DNA of 64,000 nucleotides from an uncultured Oscillospiraceae bacterium (GCA_934573735.1 CAKTMC010000012.1:1-64000); one strand, 5' to 3'; shown: positions 52,336-61,517, counted from the stretch's first letter. Notes: generated by a model from the sequence alone, not told the origin. Numbers and translations: made by a program.

Positions 52336-52599
52336 TCACTCGGAGAAATCAGAGTCAATAAGCTCGGACAAGGTTGCAATGGCAGCGTCCTCATCAGCGC
52401 CGTCGGCAATGATGGTGATAGCAGTGCCCTTGACAATGCCCAGAGAAAGAACACCCAAAAGGCTCTTTGCATTGACACGTCTATCTTCCTTCTCAACCCA
52501 AATGCTGCTCTTGAACTCATTGGCTTTCTGAATGAAGAAAGTCGCGGGTCTGGCGTGAAGACCTACCTGATTATTTATGACTACCTCTTTGGTTATCAT
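52336..52599 (-). CDS. ptsH: Phosphocarrier protein HPr
   Basis: 87-residue HPr. H15 in G-L-H-A-R-P is the PEP/EI phosphorylation site and S46 in A-K-S-L-L-G-V-L-S-L is the HPr-kinase regulatory site, so this is a PTS and catabolite-control HPr and not Crh (which lacks His15). It is not linked to ptsI here. The ATG at 52599 has GAGGAG eight bases upstream. A promoter candidate lies at 52649-52677. Confidence 0.93.
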   Translation of the reverse strand: MITKEVVINNQVGLHARPATFFIQKANEFKSSIWVEKEDRRVNAKSLLGVLSLGIVKGTAITIIADGADEDAAIATLSELIDSDFSE

Positions 52600-52648
52600 A
52601 CTCGCCACTCCTCATTTTTTATAATAAAATAAAAATTATTGCCTATAT

Positions 52649-52677
52649 AATTTATCAGATTTTCGGCTAAGAGTCAA
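52649..52677 (-). promoter_or_regulatory. Candidate promoter of ptsH
   Basis: On the minus strand TTGACT (52672-52677), 17 bases, TAAATT (52649-52654). A short hairpin (AAGAGTC / GACTCTT) overlaps the -35 box and may be the weak end signal of mutS2. Confidence 0.5.
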
Positions 52678-52733
52678 CCGCTTTCGACTCTTTTGTTACT
52701 TTATACATTTTATAGGGGCAAAGCTGCTAAATT

Positions 52734-55115
52734 TTATTTAAGTTCTACCACAGTGACTCCGGTCTCTCCCTCGCCGTATCTGCCAAGTCTAAAGGACTTT
52801 ACGCACTTATTTCGCTTGAGCATCTGCTGTATCGCGGCTCTGAGTGCGCCGGTGCCCTTGCCGTGAATTATGGTTACGGTCTTTAGTTTGCCCATCACGG
52901 CGCTGTCAATATACCTCTCGGCTGCGATAACGCCCTCCAGCGTCTCCATTCCGCGCAGGTCTATCTCGTTTGCAACGGGAGCGGTGCGAAGCTGAGACGA
53001 AGCGGAGGCTGCAGCGGCGGCCTTTTTCGTCTTTGCCTTCTGCCCCTCGATGAGAAGCACCTCGTCCTCCTTTGCCGTCACGTTCATTATGCCGGCGCGC
53101 AGCGTCAAAACCCTGTCGGGCGAGACGGAAACGACCTCCGCTCTCATGCCCATGGACTTTATCTCGACCGTATCACCCGGCACGACGGGACGCGCGGACT
53201 TCTTATCCTGCGTTTCCTCGCTTGCGGCGGGATGCAGAGAAGCCTGCTTCTCGTTGAGCCTGCGGCGAAGGGCGGAGCGCGCCTCGTTTACGCGCTGTGC
53301 GTCCTCGTCGTCGTTAATATGCTTTCGCATCTCGTCAAGCTCGGCAAAGGTCTCATCGGCAGCGGCGCGCGCATCGGCAATTATCCTCTCCGCCTCACGC
53401 TTAGCCTTTACGTCCGCCATTTCGAGCCTGACCTCAAGCTCTGCCTTGAGCGAGGCGGATTTTTTCGCGTTTTCCTCGGCCTGACGGAGCTTTGCGGCAG
53501 CCTCGTTTCTGTCCTTTTCGAGCAGCATACGGGTCTGCTCAAGCTTTTCTATCGTGGCCTCAAAGCTTGCGCTCTCGGTGCTTATACGGTTTTTCGCGTC
53601 CTCGATTATATCCTCGCCGAGTCCCAGGCGCTTGGATATGGCAAAAGCGTTTGACTTGCCGGGAATGCCGACAAGAAGATGGTAGGTCGGACGGAGCGTC
53701 TCAACGTCAAATTCACAGGAGGCGTTCTGGACGCGCGGCTCATTCGTTGCGTAGACCTTCAATTCCGCGTAGTGCGTCGTCGCGGCGATAATCGCGCCCT
53801 TCTGACGGGCGTATTCTATAATGGATATCGCAAGCGCCGCGCCCTCTGTCGGGTCGGTGCCCGCGCCGAGCTCATCAAACAGCAGCAGCGAGCGCTCGTC
53901 ACATTCCTTGAGTATGCTGACGATATTCGTCATATGCGCGGAAAATGTAGAGAGATTTTGCTCAATGCTCTGCTCATCGCCGATATCGGCAAGAATATGG
54001 CTGAATACGGGCAAATTGCTGCCGTCGCTTGCCGGTATATGAAGACCGCACTGGTTCATTGCGGCAAGAAGCCCTATTGTCTTGAGCGTCACGGTCTTGC
54101 CGCCGGTGTTCGGTCCCGTTATGACAAGAGTATCAAAGCTCTCGCCCAGCTCAAGACTCACCGGAACGGCCTTTGCCTGATCCAAAAGCGGATGGCGCGC
54201 ACGGCGAAGGACTATGCCCTTATCGCTCTCAAGCGCCGCCGCGCCGCAGTTGAGCTTATAAGAAAGCTTTGCCTTTGCAAATATCAAATCCAGCCTGACA
54301 AGCAGGTCAAAGTCAGACTCGATATCGTCCCGGTGCTCGGCACAGTCTGCGGAAAGCTCCGCCAAAATGCGCTCAATCTCGATTTTTTCCTTGGCGTTCA
54401 GCTCGCGCAGCTCGTTATTTGCCTTGACCGCCGCCATGGGCTCCACAAAAAGAGTCATGCCGGAGGCGGAAATATCATGCACAAGACCAGGTATCGCGCC
54501 CTTATGATCAGCCTTGACGGGTACGACGTAGCGGTCGGAGCGCATGGTGATTATCGGCTCCTGAAGCGCCTTTGCATAGCCCGGAGATGAGATTATCTTC
54601 GTCAGCGCCTCGCGCGCTCTGGCTGCCGCCGCGCGCATCTGGCGGCGGATGCTTGCAAGCTCGTGGGAGGCGCCGTCGGCTATCTCGTCCTCGCCGACTA
54701 TCGAGGTATTGATTTTTTCCTCAAGATATTTATTTGCTCTCAGTGCGAAAAAGAGACTGTCTATCGAGGTCTTGCCGACGGAATCATCCGCGATATAGCC
54801 CCGCACAAGCCGGGCACATTGCAAAACTCTCGCTATATCCATAAGCTCCCGCGTATTGAGCGCGCCGCCGAGATCCGCTCTTGCAAGCGAGGCGCGCACG
54901 TCCTTTACGCCGGAAAAGCCCGGACCGCCGCGCACGGTCATCATGCTCTTTGCCGCGCTTGTCTCGTCCAGACGGCGCTTGACCTCATACTCATTATCCG
55001 AGGGTGAGAGCTCCAAGGCAAGCTCCTTTGCCGTCTCGCTCACGGCCTCGGCCGAGAGCATCTGCAAGACGGCAGGCAGCTCAAGCGTTGCAAGTGATTT
55101 TTTATAATTGCTCAT
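52734..55115 (-). CDS. mutS2: Endonuclease MutS2
   Basis: 793-residue MutS-family ATPase without the mismatch-recognition domain. Walker A is G334-P-N-T-G-G-K-T341, Walker B LLLFDELGAGTDPTEGAALA follows, then a coiled-coil region (about 510-630), a KOW-like segment and a C-terminal Smr nuclease domain (about 716-793, IDLRGMETLEGVI and IHGKGTGALR). In Firmicutes it acts on branched DNA and in ribosome rescue of collided ribosomes (RqcU). It follows recO. Confidence 0.96.
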   Translation of the reverse strand: MSNYKKSLATLELPAVLQMLSAEAVSETAKELALELSPSDNEYEVKRRLDETSAAKSMMTVRGGPGFSGVKDVRASLARADLGGALNTRELMDIARVLQCARLVRGYIADDSVGKTSIDSLFFALRANKYLEEKINTSIVGEDEIADGASHELASIRRQMRAAAARAREALTKIISSPGYAKALQEPIITMRSDRYVVPVKADHKGAIPGLVHDISASGMTLFVEPMAAVKANNELRELNAKEKIEIERILAELSADCAEHRDDIESDFDLLVRLDLIFAKAKLSYKLNCGAAALESDKGIVLRRARHPLLDQAKAVPVSLELGESFDTLVITGPNTGGKTVTLKTIGLLAAMNQCGLHIPASDGSNLPVFSHILADIGDEQSIEQNLSTFSAHMTNIVSILKECDERSLLLFDELGAGTDPTEGAALAISIIEYARQKGAIIAATTHYAELKVYATNEPRVQNASCEFDVETLRPTYHLLVGIPGKSNAFAISKRLGLGEDIIEDAKNRISTESASFEATIEKLEQTRMLLEKDRNEAAAKLRQAEENAKKSASLKAELEVRLEMADVKAKREAERIIADARAAADETFAELDEMRKHINDDEDAQRVNEARSALRRRLNEKQASLHPAASEETQDKKSARPVVPGDTVEIKSMGMRAEVVSVSPDRVLTLRAGIMNVTAKEDEVLLIEGQKAKTKKAAAAASASSQLRTAPVANEIDLRGMETLEGVIAAERYIDSAVMGKLKTVTIIHGKGTGALRAAIQQMLKRNKCVKSFRLGRYGEGETGVTVVELK

Positions 55116-55133
55116 ATTTATCCTCTGATAGTA

Positions 55134-55877
55134 TTATTTGACTTTTTTATAGTAGTCGAGGGTACCGAAGCGGCGCTCCGTCTGCCGCAGCAGATACTGC
55201 TCCGAGGCCTCGGACAGCCTGCGCAGAGACTCGCCCTCTATGCCGAAGGAAAAGAGCCGCTTTGCCGGCGCCGAGACGATATATCGCATCGCAGCCAGCG
55301 CCCCATCGCCCAAGGGCATTACCTGCCCCATCGCAGAACTTCTGCATTTGCGGCAGCATATAACACCGCTTGAGAGGCTTAAAAAGGGCTTTTCAGGCTC
55401 CGGGCAGCCGCAGACCGCGCAGCCGCCAAGCTCCGGCGTATATCCCGAAAGACACATAAGCCGCAGCTCAAAGGCCGCCTTGATAAGCGCCGGCGGATAA
55501 AGCTTTCTGCTGAGCGCATAGAGCGAATTCAGCCCCAACTGGAGCATCGCCTCATCGGGCTGATCCTCAACGCTCAGTGCCTCAAGGCACTCGGCAAAAT
55601 AGCAGCCGAGCGACAGATCCGCAATATCAGTGCGCAGTCCCTCAAAGTTTTCTATAACCGTGCCTTCGTCCGCCGTCCACTTACCGCGATTTTCAAACAG
55701 CGACATCTCCGAATAGGTAAGCTGCTGACTCGCCGCGCCTATTTTACTGCCTCTGCGCAGTGCGCCGCGCGCTTTGACGCTGAGCTTACCCGAGGATTTG
55801 GTCAAAAGCGTCAGTATTCTGTCTGCCTCTTTGTATCTCACCTCGCGCAAAACCAGTGCCTGAACCGTATTGAACAT
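55134..55877 (-). CDS. recO: DNA repair protein RecO
   Basis: 247-residue RecFOR-pathway protein that loads RecA on SSB-coated DNA. N-terminal OB fold (FNTVQALVLREVRYKEADRILTLLT, then G-K-L-S-V-K-A-R-G), helical middle, and a zinc site of four Cys (CAVCGCP and CCRKC, about 150-175). The reading frame is open for 42 codons more upstream, but that part overlaps yqzL in another frame, so I start at 55877. Confidence 0.94.
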   Translation of the reverse strand: MFNTVQALVLREVRYKEADRILTLLTKSSGKLSVKARGALRRGSKIGAASQQLTYSEMSLFENRGKWTADEGTVIENFEGLRTDIADLSLGCYFAECLEALSVEDQPDEAMLQLGLNSLYALSRKLYPPALIKAAFELRLMCLSGYTPELGGCAVCGCPEPEKPFLSLSSGVICCRKCRSSAMGQVMPLGDGALAAMRYIVSAPAKRLFSFGIEGESLRRLSEASEQYLLRQTERRFGTLDYYKKVK

Positions 55878-55887
55878 ATGTATCGCC

Positions 55888-56034
55888 TCAGCTCTCGCTC
55901 CGGGGAATGTCCCCCGGCTCATTCTGCGGCGCGGAGCGGCGCTTCGGCTCGTCCTGCGTCGCCTTGTACAGCATATAGTACAGCGGATCTCCCGTTTCGG
56001 CAAATGCCTGCCAAATCGCGTCCTTAGTCATCAT
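55888..56034 (-). CDS. yqzL: YqzL-like small protein
   Basis: 48-codon gene between era and recO. The encoded peptide begins MMTKDAIWQAFAETGDPLYY and continues with MLYK; the pattern W-x-x-F-x-x-T-G-x-x-x-x-Y-x-L-Y-K is that of the YqzL family, which sits at the same place (era-yqzL-recO) in Bacillus. GGGAGG lies four to seven bases before the two tandem ATG codons (56034 or 56031). The C-terminal half is a charged tail longer than usual. Function unknown. Confidence 0.85.
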   Translation of the reverse strand: MMTKDAIWQAFAETGDPLYYMLYKATQDEPKRRSAPQNEPGDIPRSES

Positions 56035-56091
56035 CGCGCCTCCCTCCGCAATTATTATTTGCAGCAGAAGACGGATTAACGCTGGCAGATA

Positions 56092-56979
56092 TTAGCGCTC
56101 GCCGTAGCCGAAATTGCGAAGCTGCGCCATGGAGTCGCGCCAGTTCTCCTTGACCTTCACCCATGTCTGAAGATAGACCTTCGTGCCCATGAATTCTTCT
56201 ATGTCCTTGCGCGCAAGCTCGCCGATTTTCTTGAGCATTGCGCCCTTTTTGCCGATGATTATACCCTTGTGGCTGTCCTTCTCGCAGAATATTGTTACCT
56301 CAAGGTCGATTATGCCGTCGTCACGCTCGGAAAACCTCGTGACCTCGATGGCGGTTCCGTGCGGTATCTCCTTATCAAGGCAGATAAGCAGCTTTTCGCG
56401 CACAAGCTCGGCGCATATCTGGCGCTCCGGCTGGTCGGTAATCATATCGTCCGGGAAAAGGTGCGGCCCCTCCACGGCGTACTTCTCAAGCTCTGCAAAA
56501 AGCTCGTCCAGTCCCTCGCCGGTCTTGGCGGAGATGGGGATTATCGTATCAAAAGCATAGGCGGCGGAGTATGTCGCAATGACCTCAAGCAGTCTTGCCT
56601 TGTCCACGCTGTCTATCTTATTTATAAGAAGAATCGCCGGAGCGCCGCTCTCGCGCAGACGCTCAATAAGCGCCTCCTCCTGCGGCCCTATGGAAGCAAT
56701 AGGCTCGACCATCAGGAGCACCGCGTCAACATCCGCTACGCTCTCGCGCACGACCTGAACCATATAGTCTCCGAGGCGGGTGCGCGGCTTATGGAAGCCC
56801 GGAGTGTCCATGAGTACAAACTGCGTATCGCCGCGGCTCACGATGGCGGTAATGCGGTTCCTTGTGGTCTGGGGCTTATTGGAAACTATCGCTATCTTCT
56901 CGCCTACAAGCGCGTTTGTCAGAGTCGATTTGCCGACATTGGGGCGGCCGCATATGGTTATCATTGCAGATTTAGTCAT
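56092..56979 (-). CDS. era: GTPase Era
   Basis: 295-residue ribosome-assembly GTPase. G1 GRPNVGKST (about 10-18), G2 effector region with TTRNRI, G3 DTPGFHKP, G4 NKID (about 121-124), then a C-terminal KH domain with IIGKKGAMLKKIGELARKDIE (about 237-257) that binds the 16S 3' end. Its start overlaps the ybeY stop (TAATG). Confidence 0.97.
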   Translation of the reverse strand: MTKSAMITICGRPNVGKSTLTNALVGEKIAIVSNKPQTTRNRITAIVSRGDTQFVLMDTPGFHKPRTRLGDYMVQVVRESVADVDAVLLMVEPIASIGPQEEALIERLRESGAPAILLINKIDSVDKARLLEVIATYSAAYAFDTIIPISAKTGEGLDELFAELEKYAVEGPHLFPDDMITDQPERQICAELVREKLLICLDKEIPHGTAIEVTRFSERDDGIIDLEVTIFCEKDSHKGIIIGKKGAMLKKIGELARKDIEEFMGTKVYLQTWVKVKENWRDSMAQLRNFGYGER

Positions 56980-57458
56980 TATTCTTCTCCCATAATTATT
57001 TTTTCTCTTGTGCGCATCTGCTTTTTCATCTCGCCCTCGTCAATATGGTCGTAGCCGAGAAGATGCAGAACCGAATGGACGGTTAGATACATTATCTCCC
57101 GCTCGTATCCGTGCCCGAATTCCTCGCCCTGCGCCTCGCAGCGCGGGACGGATATCATCATATCGCCGAGCAACACCGCGCCGCTGTCCATGTCCCGCTC
57201 ACATTCCTCGGCATCAAACTCGCCGGGTACAAGCTCGTTCATGGGAAAGCTCAAAACATCGGTCGCACGGTCAACGCCGCGAAATTCAAGATTTACGCGG
57301 TGTATGCCCTCGTCGTCGGTGAGCATAACGCTTATTATGCAGGGCGTGTCCACTCCCTCCGCCTCAAGCGCCATGGCAACAGCCTTTTTTATCAGGGCCG
57401 CCGAATTATTATGCCCGAGATTTTTCACTTCGCGGCTTACATATATCTCATGCTGCAT
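56979..57458 (-). CDS. ybeY: Endoribonuclease YbeY
   Basis: 159-residue zinc metalloprotein for 16S rRNA 3' maturation and ribosome quality control. The metal site H128-S-V-L-H132-L-L-G-Y-D-H138 is complete. It lies between phoH and era, as in most Firmicutes; dgkA and cdd, which may stand before era, are absent. Confidence 0.96.
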   Translation of the reverse strand: MQHEIYVSREVKNLGHNNSAALIKKAVAMALEAEGVDTPCIISVMLTDDEGIHRVNLEFRGVDRATDVLSFPMNELVPGEFDAEECERDMDSGAVLLGDMMISVPRCEAQGEEFGHGYEREIMYLTVHSVLHLLGYDHIDEGEMKKQMRTREKIIMGEE

Positions 57459-57460
57459 GC

Positions 57461-58465
57461 TTATTTCCTCTTGAAATTCTTCGGCGGCAGCTTTTTGACC
57501 TGCTCCACCGGGTTTTTCTTGTCGTAGACCTCGTAGGCCTCTATTATTCTCTGCACGAGTCTGTGACGCACAACGTCAGAGCCCGTCAGCTTGCATATTG
57601 CGATATCGTCAATGCCGTCAAGCACCTTCATTGCGATTTTCAGTCCGCTCGTCTTGTCCTCGGGGAGGTCTATCTGCGTAATATCGCCGGTTATAACGAC
57701 CTTGGAGCCGAAGCCAATTCGCGTCAGGAACATTTTCATCTGCTCACGCGAGGTGTTCTGCGCCTCGTCAAGTATAATGAAGCTGTCGTCAAGGGTGCGC
57801 CCACGCATGTAGGCAAGCGGCGCTACCTCGATATTGCCGCGCTCCAGATACTTCTGATAGGTGTCCGCGCCGAGCATATCAAAAAGCGCGTCATACAGAG
57901 GACGGAGGTAGGGGTCTACCTTGCTTTGAAGATCTCCGGGCAAAAAGCCCAGCCGCTCCCCCGCCTCGACTGCGGGACGGGTGAGGATAATTCTGTTGAC
58001 CTCCTCCGCGCGGAAGGCGGCGACCGCAGCCGCGACCGCAAGATAGGTTTTACCCGTACCGGCAGGACCTATGCCGAGGGTTATCGTATTATTGGCTATC
58101 GCATCGCAGTACGACTTCTGTCCGAGGGTCTTGGGCTTTATGGGCTTACCCTTTGCGGTGATGCAGATAACGTCCCCGGCAAGCTCCGAGATTTTTGTCT
58201 CCTTTCCCTCGGAGACGAGCTTCAGAATATATCTGACGTTCTGCGCGTCGATATTCTCGCCCTTTGCCGCAAGCGTTAAAAGTCCGTTTATGGCTTTTTC
58301 GGCAAGCATGACGTTTTCCTCGTCGCCGCATATGTGTATCATGTTTTCCCGGTCAAGAACCTTCACGCCAAGCTCGTTTTCGATTATGCGAAGATTTTGG
58401 TCAAAAGAGCCGAACACGCTTATAACGTGCTCCATTCTTTCGACTTCGATTGTTTTTTCTATCAT
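57461..58465 (-). CDS. phoH: PhoH family ATPase
   Basis: 334-residue cytoplasmic ATPase of the PhoH (PhoL/YbeZ) family. Walker A GIGPAGTGKTYLAVAAAVA is near 133-151, Walker B SFIILDEAQNTSREQMK near 231-247, and GDITQIDLP near 267-275. A small KH-like N-terminal domain precedes it. It partners with YbeY in ribosome RNA work by conserved linkage; the gene pgpH/yqfF that follows phoH in Bacillus is missing here. Confidence 0.94.
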   Translation of the reverse strand: MIEKTIEVERMEHVISVFGSFDQNLRIIENELGVKVLDRENMIHICGDEENVMLAEKAINGLLTLAAKGENIDAQNVRYILKLVSEGKETKISELAGDVICITAKGKPIKPKTLGQKSYCDAIANNTITLGIGPAGTGKTYLAVAAAVAAFRAEEVNRIILTRPAVEAGERLGFLPGDLQSKVDPYLRPLYDALFDMLGADTYQKYLERGNIEVAPLAYMRGRTLDDSFIILDEAQNTSREQMKMFLTRIGFGSKVVITGDITQIDLPEDKTSGLKIAMKVLDGIDDIAICKLTGSDVVRHRLVQRIIEAYEVYDKKNPVEQVKKLPPKNFKRK

Positions 58466-58484
58466 CCCTTACCCTTTCCGGCTC

Positions 58485-59648
58485 TTACGGCATTACCGCA
58501 GTCTCTACTATATTTTCAAGGCATCGTGCGCGCATTGTGACTATCAGCAGTCCCTCGCTCTCGCCCTGTGAAAAATCAAGGCTTATTAGCTCCCCGTCGA
58601 TTTTATCCCGAAGCCACGCCTCAAGTCCCGCTTCAAGCTCACGGACAGAACGGCAGTCTCCAAGCTCATACTCGTAAAAAATAAAGCGTTCGGATATCAG
58701 GCTGACGGGAAGCGTAAACAGCCCACTGATGCCAAGCTTATACTCATGTGTTATTTTATCACACTCGTCAATATCTTTTCCACTGCCAAAATAAAAATTT
58801 ATACGCTTTTTTCCGATTTTCAGCGCAAAGCGACCGAAAATTTTTCGCGTCTCAGTCTTTTTTGCGGCAAATTGCGGGCATACCGCCCTAAGCTCATAGC
58901 AGGTTTCCGCCTGAACGCTGCCCAAGGCACGGACATATCTTGTCTCGCCCGCTATGCTTTCCATCGCTCCGCTTATCAGAGTGTCGCCCAGAAGCACAGG
59001 CTGTCCCCTCGTCACAAGCGCTCTCCCGTTCAAAACGGAGATTTGCCGGATAACGCCCGAACGGGAGGCAATTATATCGGCACTGCTGCTCTCGGAATAA
59101 ATCTCCGGCTTCGGCTGCCGCTCCTCGATTAAAACGCTTGCCCTTGAGCCTCTGATATTTACCGTCATCCATGCTATATCGGGCATTTCTGCTATAAGCT
59201 CGCTGCGTATGATATCCACGGGCAGTCCCGGCCAGAAGCAGCCCTCAGTCACTCCCGCCTCCGCAAGAGCCCGGAGTATTTCCCCGCGTGAAAGCCTTTT
59301 ATTACCCGTAACGTCAATTTCCCAGATAAACAGCGAGGATATCAGGAGCGCCGCTATTATCAGCGCGGCGGTAATGATAAGCCATATGCGCCTTTTGGCA
59401 TTTATGCGCCAGCGGCTCCCTCCGCGAACACTCAAAATGGAAAGCCCGCACATGGAGCGCTCACAAATGCTTTTTATATCCTCAAGCTGAGCTTCATGCG
59501 CGAACACCTCTATACTATAGGCATCGACGCAGTGAAGTCCCCATAGCTCGATCCCCGAAAAGGCGCAGGCGTTGAGCACACGTTCAGGGCTTGCGCCGCT
59601 TACGGATAGCTTAATAATGCCGCCTGCGCGGTCTGTTATCCTGCCCAT
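58485..59648 (-). CDS. yqfD: Sporulation protein YqfD
   Basis: 387-residue sporulation membrane protein. Soluble N-terminal part (about 1-85), one membrane helix (about 89-107, IWLIITAALIIAALLISSLFIW), then a long extracellular part beginning EIDVTGNKRLSRGEILRALAEAG, which resembles a POTRA. Needed in stage IV of sporulation in Bacillus. The ATG at 59648 follows the yqfC stop by one base, with GGAGTGG upstream. Confidence 0.92.
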   Translation of the reverse strand: MGRITDRAGGIIKLSVSGASPERVLNACAFSGIELWGLHCVDAYSIEVFAHEAQLEDIKSICERSMCGLSILSVRGGSRWRINAKRRIWLIITAALIIAALLISSLFIWEIDVTGNKRLSRGEILRALAEAGVTEGCFWPGLPVDIIRSELIAEMPDIAWMTVNIRGSRASVLIEERQPKPEIYSESSSADIIASRSGVIRQISVLNGRALVTRGQPVLLGDTLISGAMESIAGETRYVRALGSVQAETCYELRAVCPQFAAKKTETRKIFGRFALKIGKKRINFYFGSGKDIDECDKITHEYKLGISGLFTLPVSLISERFIFYEYELGDCRSVRELEAGLEAWLRDKIDGELISLDFSQGESEGLLIVTMRARCLENIVETAVMP

Positions 59649-59649
59649 C

Positions 59650-59919
59650 TCAAAGCCACTCCACCGATTGGAGTCTCCCCCTAATAACAAGCTCTCTGCC
59701 GCTCATTGCCACAAGCTCAAGCCTGCTCCCGTTTATCACTACCCTGCCGCTGTCAAAGGAGACGGTCATGCGCTCCTCGCCGTATTCGAGTATGCCGCGA
59801 TGGTTTTCGATAAAGACCCGCCGCCCTGCGACCACGCTTATCTTTCCGCTGCCGAAAAGCGCCTCCTGCGGCAAGTCAAGACGCTCGGCAAGCTCCTCGG
59901 CAAATCTTGCTTTTTTCAT
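59650..59919 (-). CDS. yqfC: Sporulation protein YqfC
   Basis: 89-residue sporulation protein of the YabP/YqfC family: L-D-L-P near residue 15, then a beta-rich core (VFIENHRGILEYGEERMTVSF, VVINGSRLELVAMSGRELVIRG). It heads the yqfC-yqfD-phoH-ybeY-era run and is sigma-E dependent in Bacillus. I start at 59919 on M-K-K-A-R-F; a longer frame upstream lacks support. Confidence 0.92.
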   Translation of the reverse strand: MKKARFAEELAERLDLPQEALFGSGKISVVAGRRVFIENHRGILEYGEERMTVSFDSGRVVINGSRLELVAMSGRELVIRGRLQSVEWL

Positions 59920-59941
59920 TGCGGCACCCCCTGTCCGTATA

Positions 59942-59970
59942 AATCTATGCCGTGGGACATAGCTATAATA
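59942..59970. promoter_or_regulatory. Divergent yqfC / ylbJ control region
   Basis: The 72 bases between the two sporulation genes carry CATAGATT on the minus strand (59942-59949) with an ATA about 14 bases upstream, like the element before spoIIIAA, and TATAAT on the plus strand (59964-59969). Both genes are sigma-E-type in Bacillus, but box matches are partial. Confidence 0.3.
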
Positions 59971-59991
59971 CATGGACAAGGAGGGCATGGC

Positions 59992-60942
59992 ATGAAGGGA
60001 AAAATCGCGGTTACGGCGGCGCTGTGCGCGCTGCTTGAAATGATACTTGCCCCGCAGCAGATGATAGACAGCGCCCGTTATGCGCTTCGGCTCTGCGCAG
60101 AGCTAATAATTCCGTCGCTGTTTCCGTTCTTCGTGGTATCGGGGCTGTTAAATCGGCTCGGCTTTTCGGCGCGGCTTGCGGGAAGACTTTCACGTCCCGC
60201 GGCAAGGCTATACGGCATATCCGGCGCGGGAGCAACGGCGCTCTTTATGGGGCTTATCGGCGGATACCCTCTGGGCGCTGCTTATATCGCCGATATGCGG
60301 CGGCAGGGACTGATTTCCGCTGAGGAGGGTGAGAGGCTTATGGGCTTTTGCAATAACTCGGGTCCCGCCTTTCTCATAGGCTCCATCGGCGCCGGGGTAT
60401 TCGGCTCGGCAAGGCTTGGTCTCGGGCTATATATAATACATATTTTATCCGCACTCATAACAGGGCTATTTTTCCGCGGCAGTGGGAGATATAAAGCCCA
60501 ACTGCCGCATTTGCCGGAGTCGAGAGGCTCTGCGTTCATTGACTCCGTGCGGCAGGCGGCGCAGTCGATTTTGAGCGTCTGCGGCTTTATCGTCTGCTTT
60601 TGCGTGATAATAGGGCTTATGGACGCGGGCGGGTATTTTTCGCTATTTGCCGGCAGGCTCGCCGCGCTCACCGGGCTCGAGCTTCACTCCGCAAGGGCGC
60701 TGCTCTCCGGAGTTTTGGAGCTTGGAAGCGGCATAGGCGCTATGCGTGGGCTCTCCCCGAGTCCGGTAAACCTTGCAATAGCGGCGGGAATTGTCGGCTG
60801 GGGCGGCGTTTCCGTCCATTTTCAGACCTATGCCGTTTTAGCAGAGAGTGATATAAAAGGCGACCTGCACTTGACAGGCCGCCTGATATGCTGCGCCGTA
60901 TCATCGGCGCTCGGATATATATTCGGTTTGTTCTTTACTTAA
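59992..60942 (+). CDS. ylbJ: Sporulation integral membrane protein YlbJ
   Basis: 316-residue polytopic membrane protein with nucleoside-recognition (Gate) segments. Signature: LCAELIIPSLFPFFVVSGLL (about 31-50), FMGLIGGYPLGAAYIADM (about 84-101) and FCNNSGPAFLIGSIG (about 120-134), all typical of YlbJ. It is needed for spore cortex formation in Bacillus. Start at 59992 has AAGGAGGG six bases upstream; the longer frame overlaps yqfC and yqfD antisense. Confidence 0.92.
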   Translation: MKGKIAVTAALCALLEMILAPQQMIDSARYALRLCAELIIPSLFPFFVVSGLLNRLGFSARLAGRLSRPAARLYGISGAGATALFMGLIGGYPLGAAYIADMRRQGLISAEEGERLMGFCNNSGPAFLIGSIGAGVFGSARLGLGLYIIHILSALITGLFFRGSGRYKAQLPHLPESRGSAFIDSVRQAAQSILSVCGFIVCFCVIIGLMDAGGYFSLFAGRLAALTGLELHSARALLSGVLELGSGIGAMRGLSPSPVNLAIAAGIVGWGGVSVHFQTYAVLAESDIKGDLHLTGRLICCAVSSALGYIFGLFFT

Positions 60943-61517
60943 AAGCCAAACGCCACGCCGACGACTGCCGAGAATACGATAAACAGTATCGGGTGAAGCT
61001 TTTTTGTCTGCTTTACCCAGCGGGTCAGGATCAAAAGCAGGGCCGCAAGCGCCCATGCCTTGAAATTGAACAAGTCCAAAATCGCGCCGCTCACGCCGAA
61101 GGCGTCAAGGTCAAAAAGCGTAATTTTTACGACAAGCACTCCCGCCGCGGCAATCAGAGCCATAGAGCAGGGTCGAAGCCCGTAAAACGCGGAATCGACG
61201 TACTGATTTTCACGAAACGCCTTCAAAACCCTTGCGATTATAAGAATAATAATAATCGAGGGCGTAATCATGCCGAGAGTGGCGATAACGGAGCCGGGTA
61301 TTCCTCCAACCGTAAAGCCGACATATGTAGCCATGTTGACGCCTATCGGTCCGGGGGTAGATTCCGAGACCGCAATCATATCGGCAAGCTGCGCATGAGT
61401 AAACCAGCCGCTGCGATCGGAGAGGTCATACATGAAGGGCAGGGTCGCCATACCGCCACCGACGGCAAATAGCCCCGTTTTGAAAAACTCAAAAAACAGG
61501 CGAAGATACAGCATCAT
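60939..61517 (-). CDS. Chromate transporter domain protein (second half)
   Basis: 192-residue ChrA/CHR-family single-domain protein with about six helices. Motif FKTGLFAVGGGMATLPFMYDL (about 10-30) and VSESTPGPIGVNMATYVGF (about 49-67) are the CHR signature. Short-chain CHR proteins work in pairs. Substrate is not shown; chromate in known cases. The stop codon overlaps that of the convergent ylbJ at a TTAA palindrome. Confidence 0.9.
   Translation of the reverse strand: MMLYLRLFFEFFKTGLFAVGGGMATLPFMYDLSDRSGWFTHAQLADMIAVSESTPGPIGVNMATYVGFTVGGIPGSVIATLGMITPSIIIILIIARVLKAFRENQYVDSAFYGLRPCSMALIAAAGVLVVKITLFDLDAFGVSGAILDLFNFKAWALAALLLILTRWVKQTKKLHPILFIVFSAVVGVAFGF

Noticed and set aside
55878..56003. 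42-codon extension of recO
   Set aside because: It overlaps yqzL out of frame, is Arg/Ser-rich, and RecO proteins begin at the M-F-N-T site.
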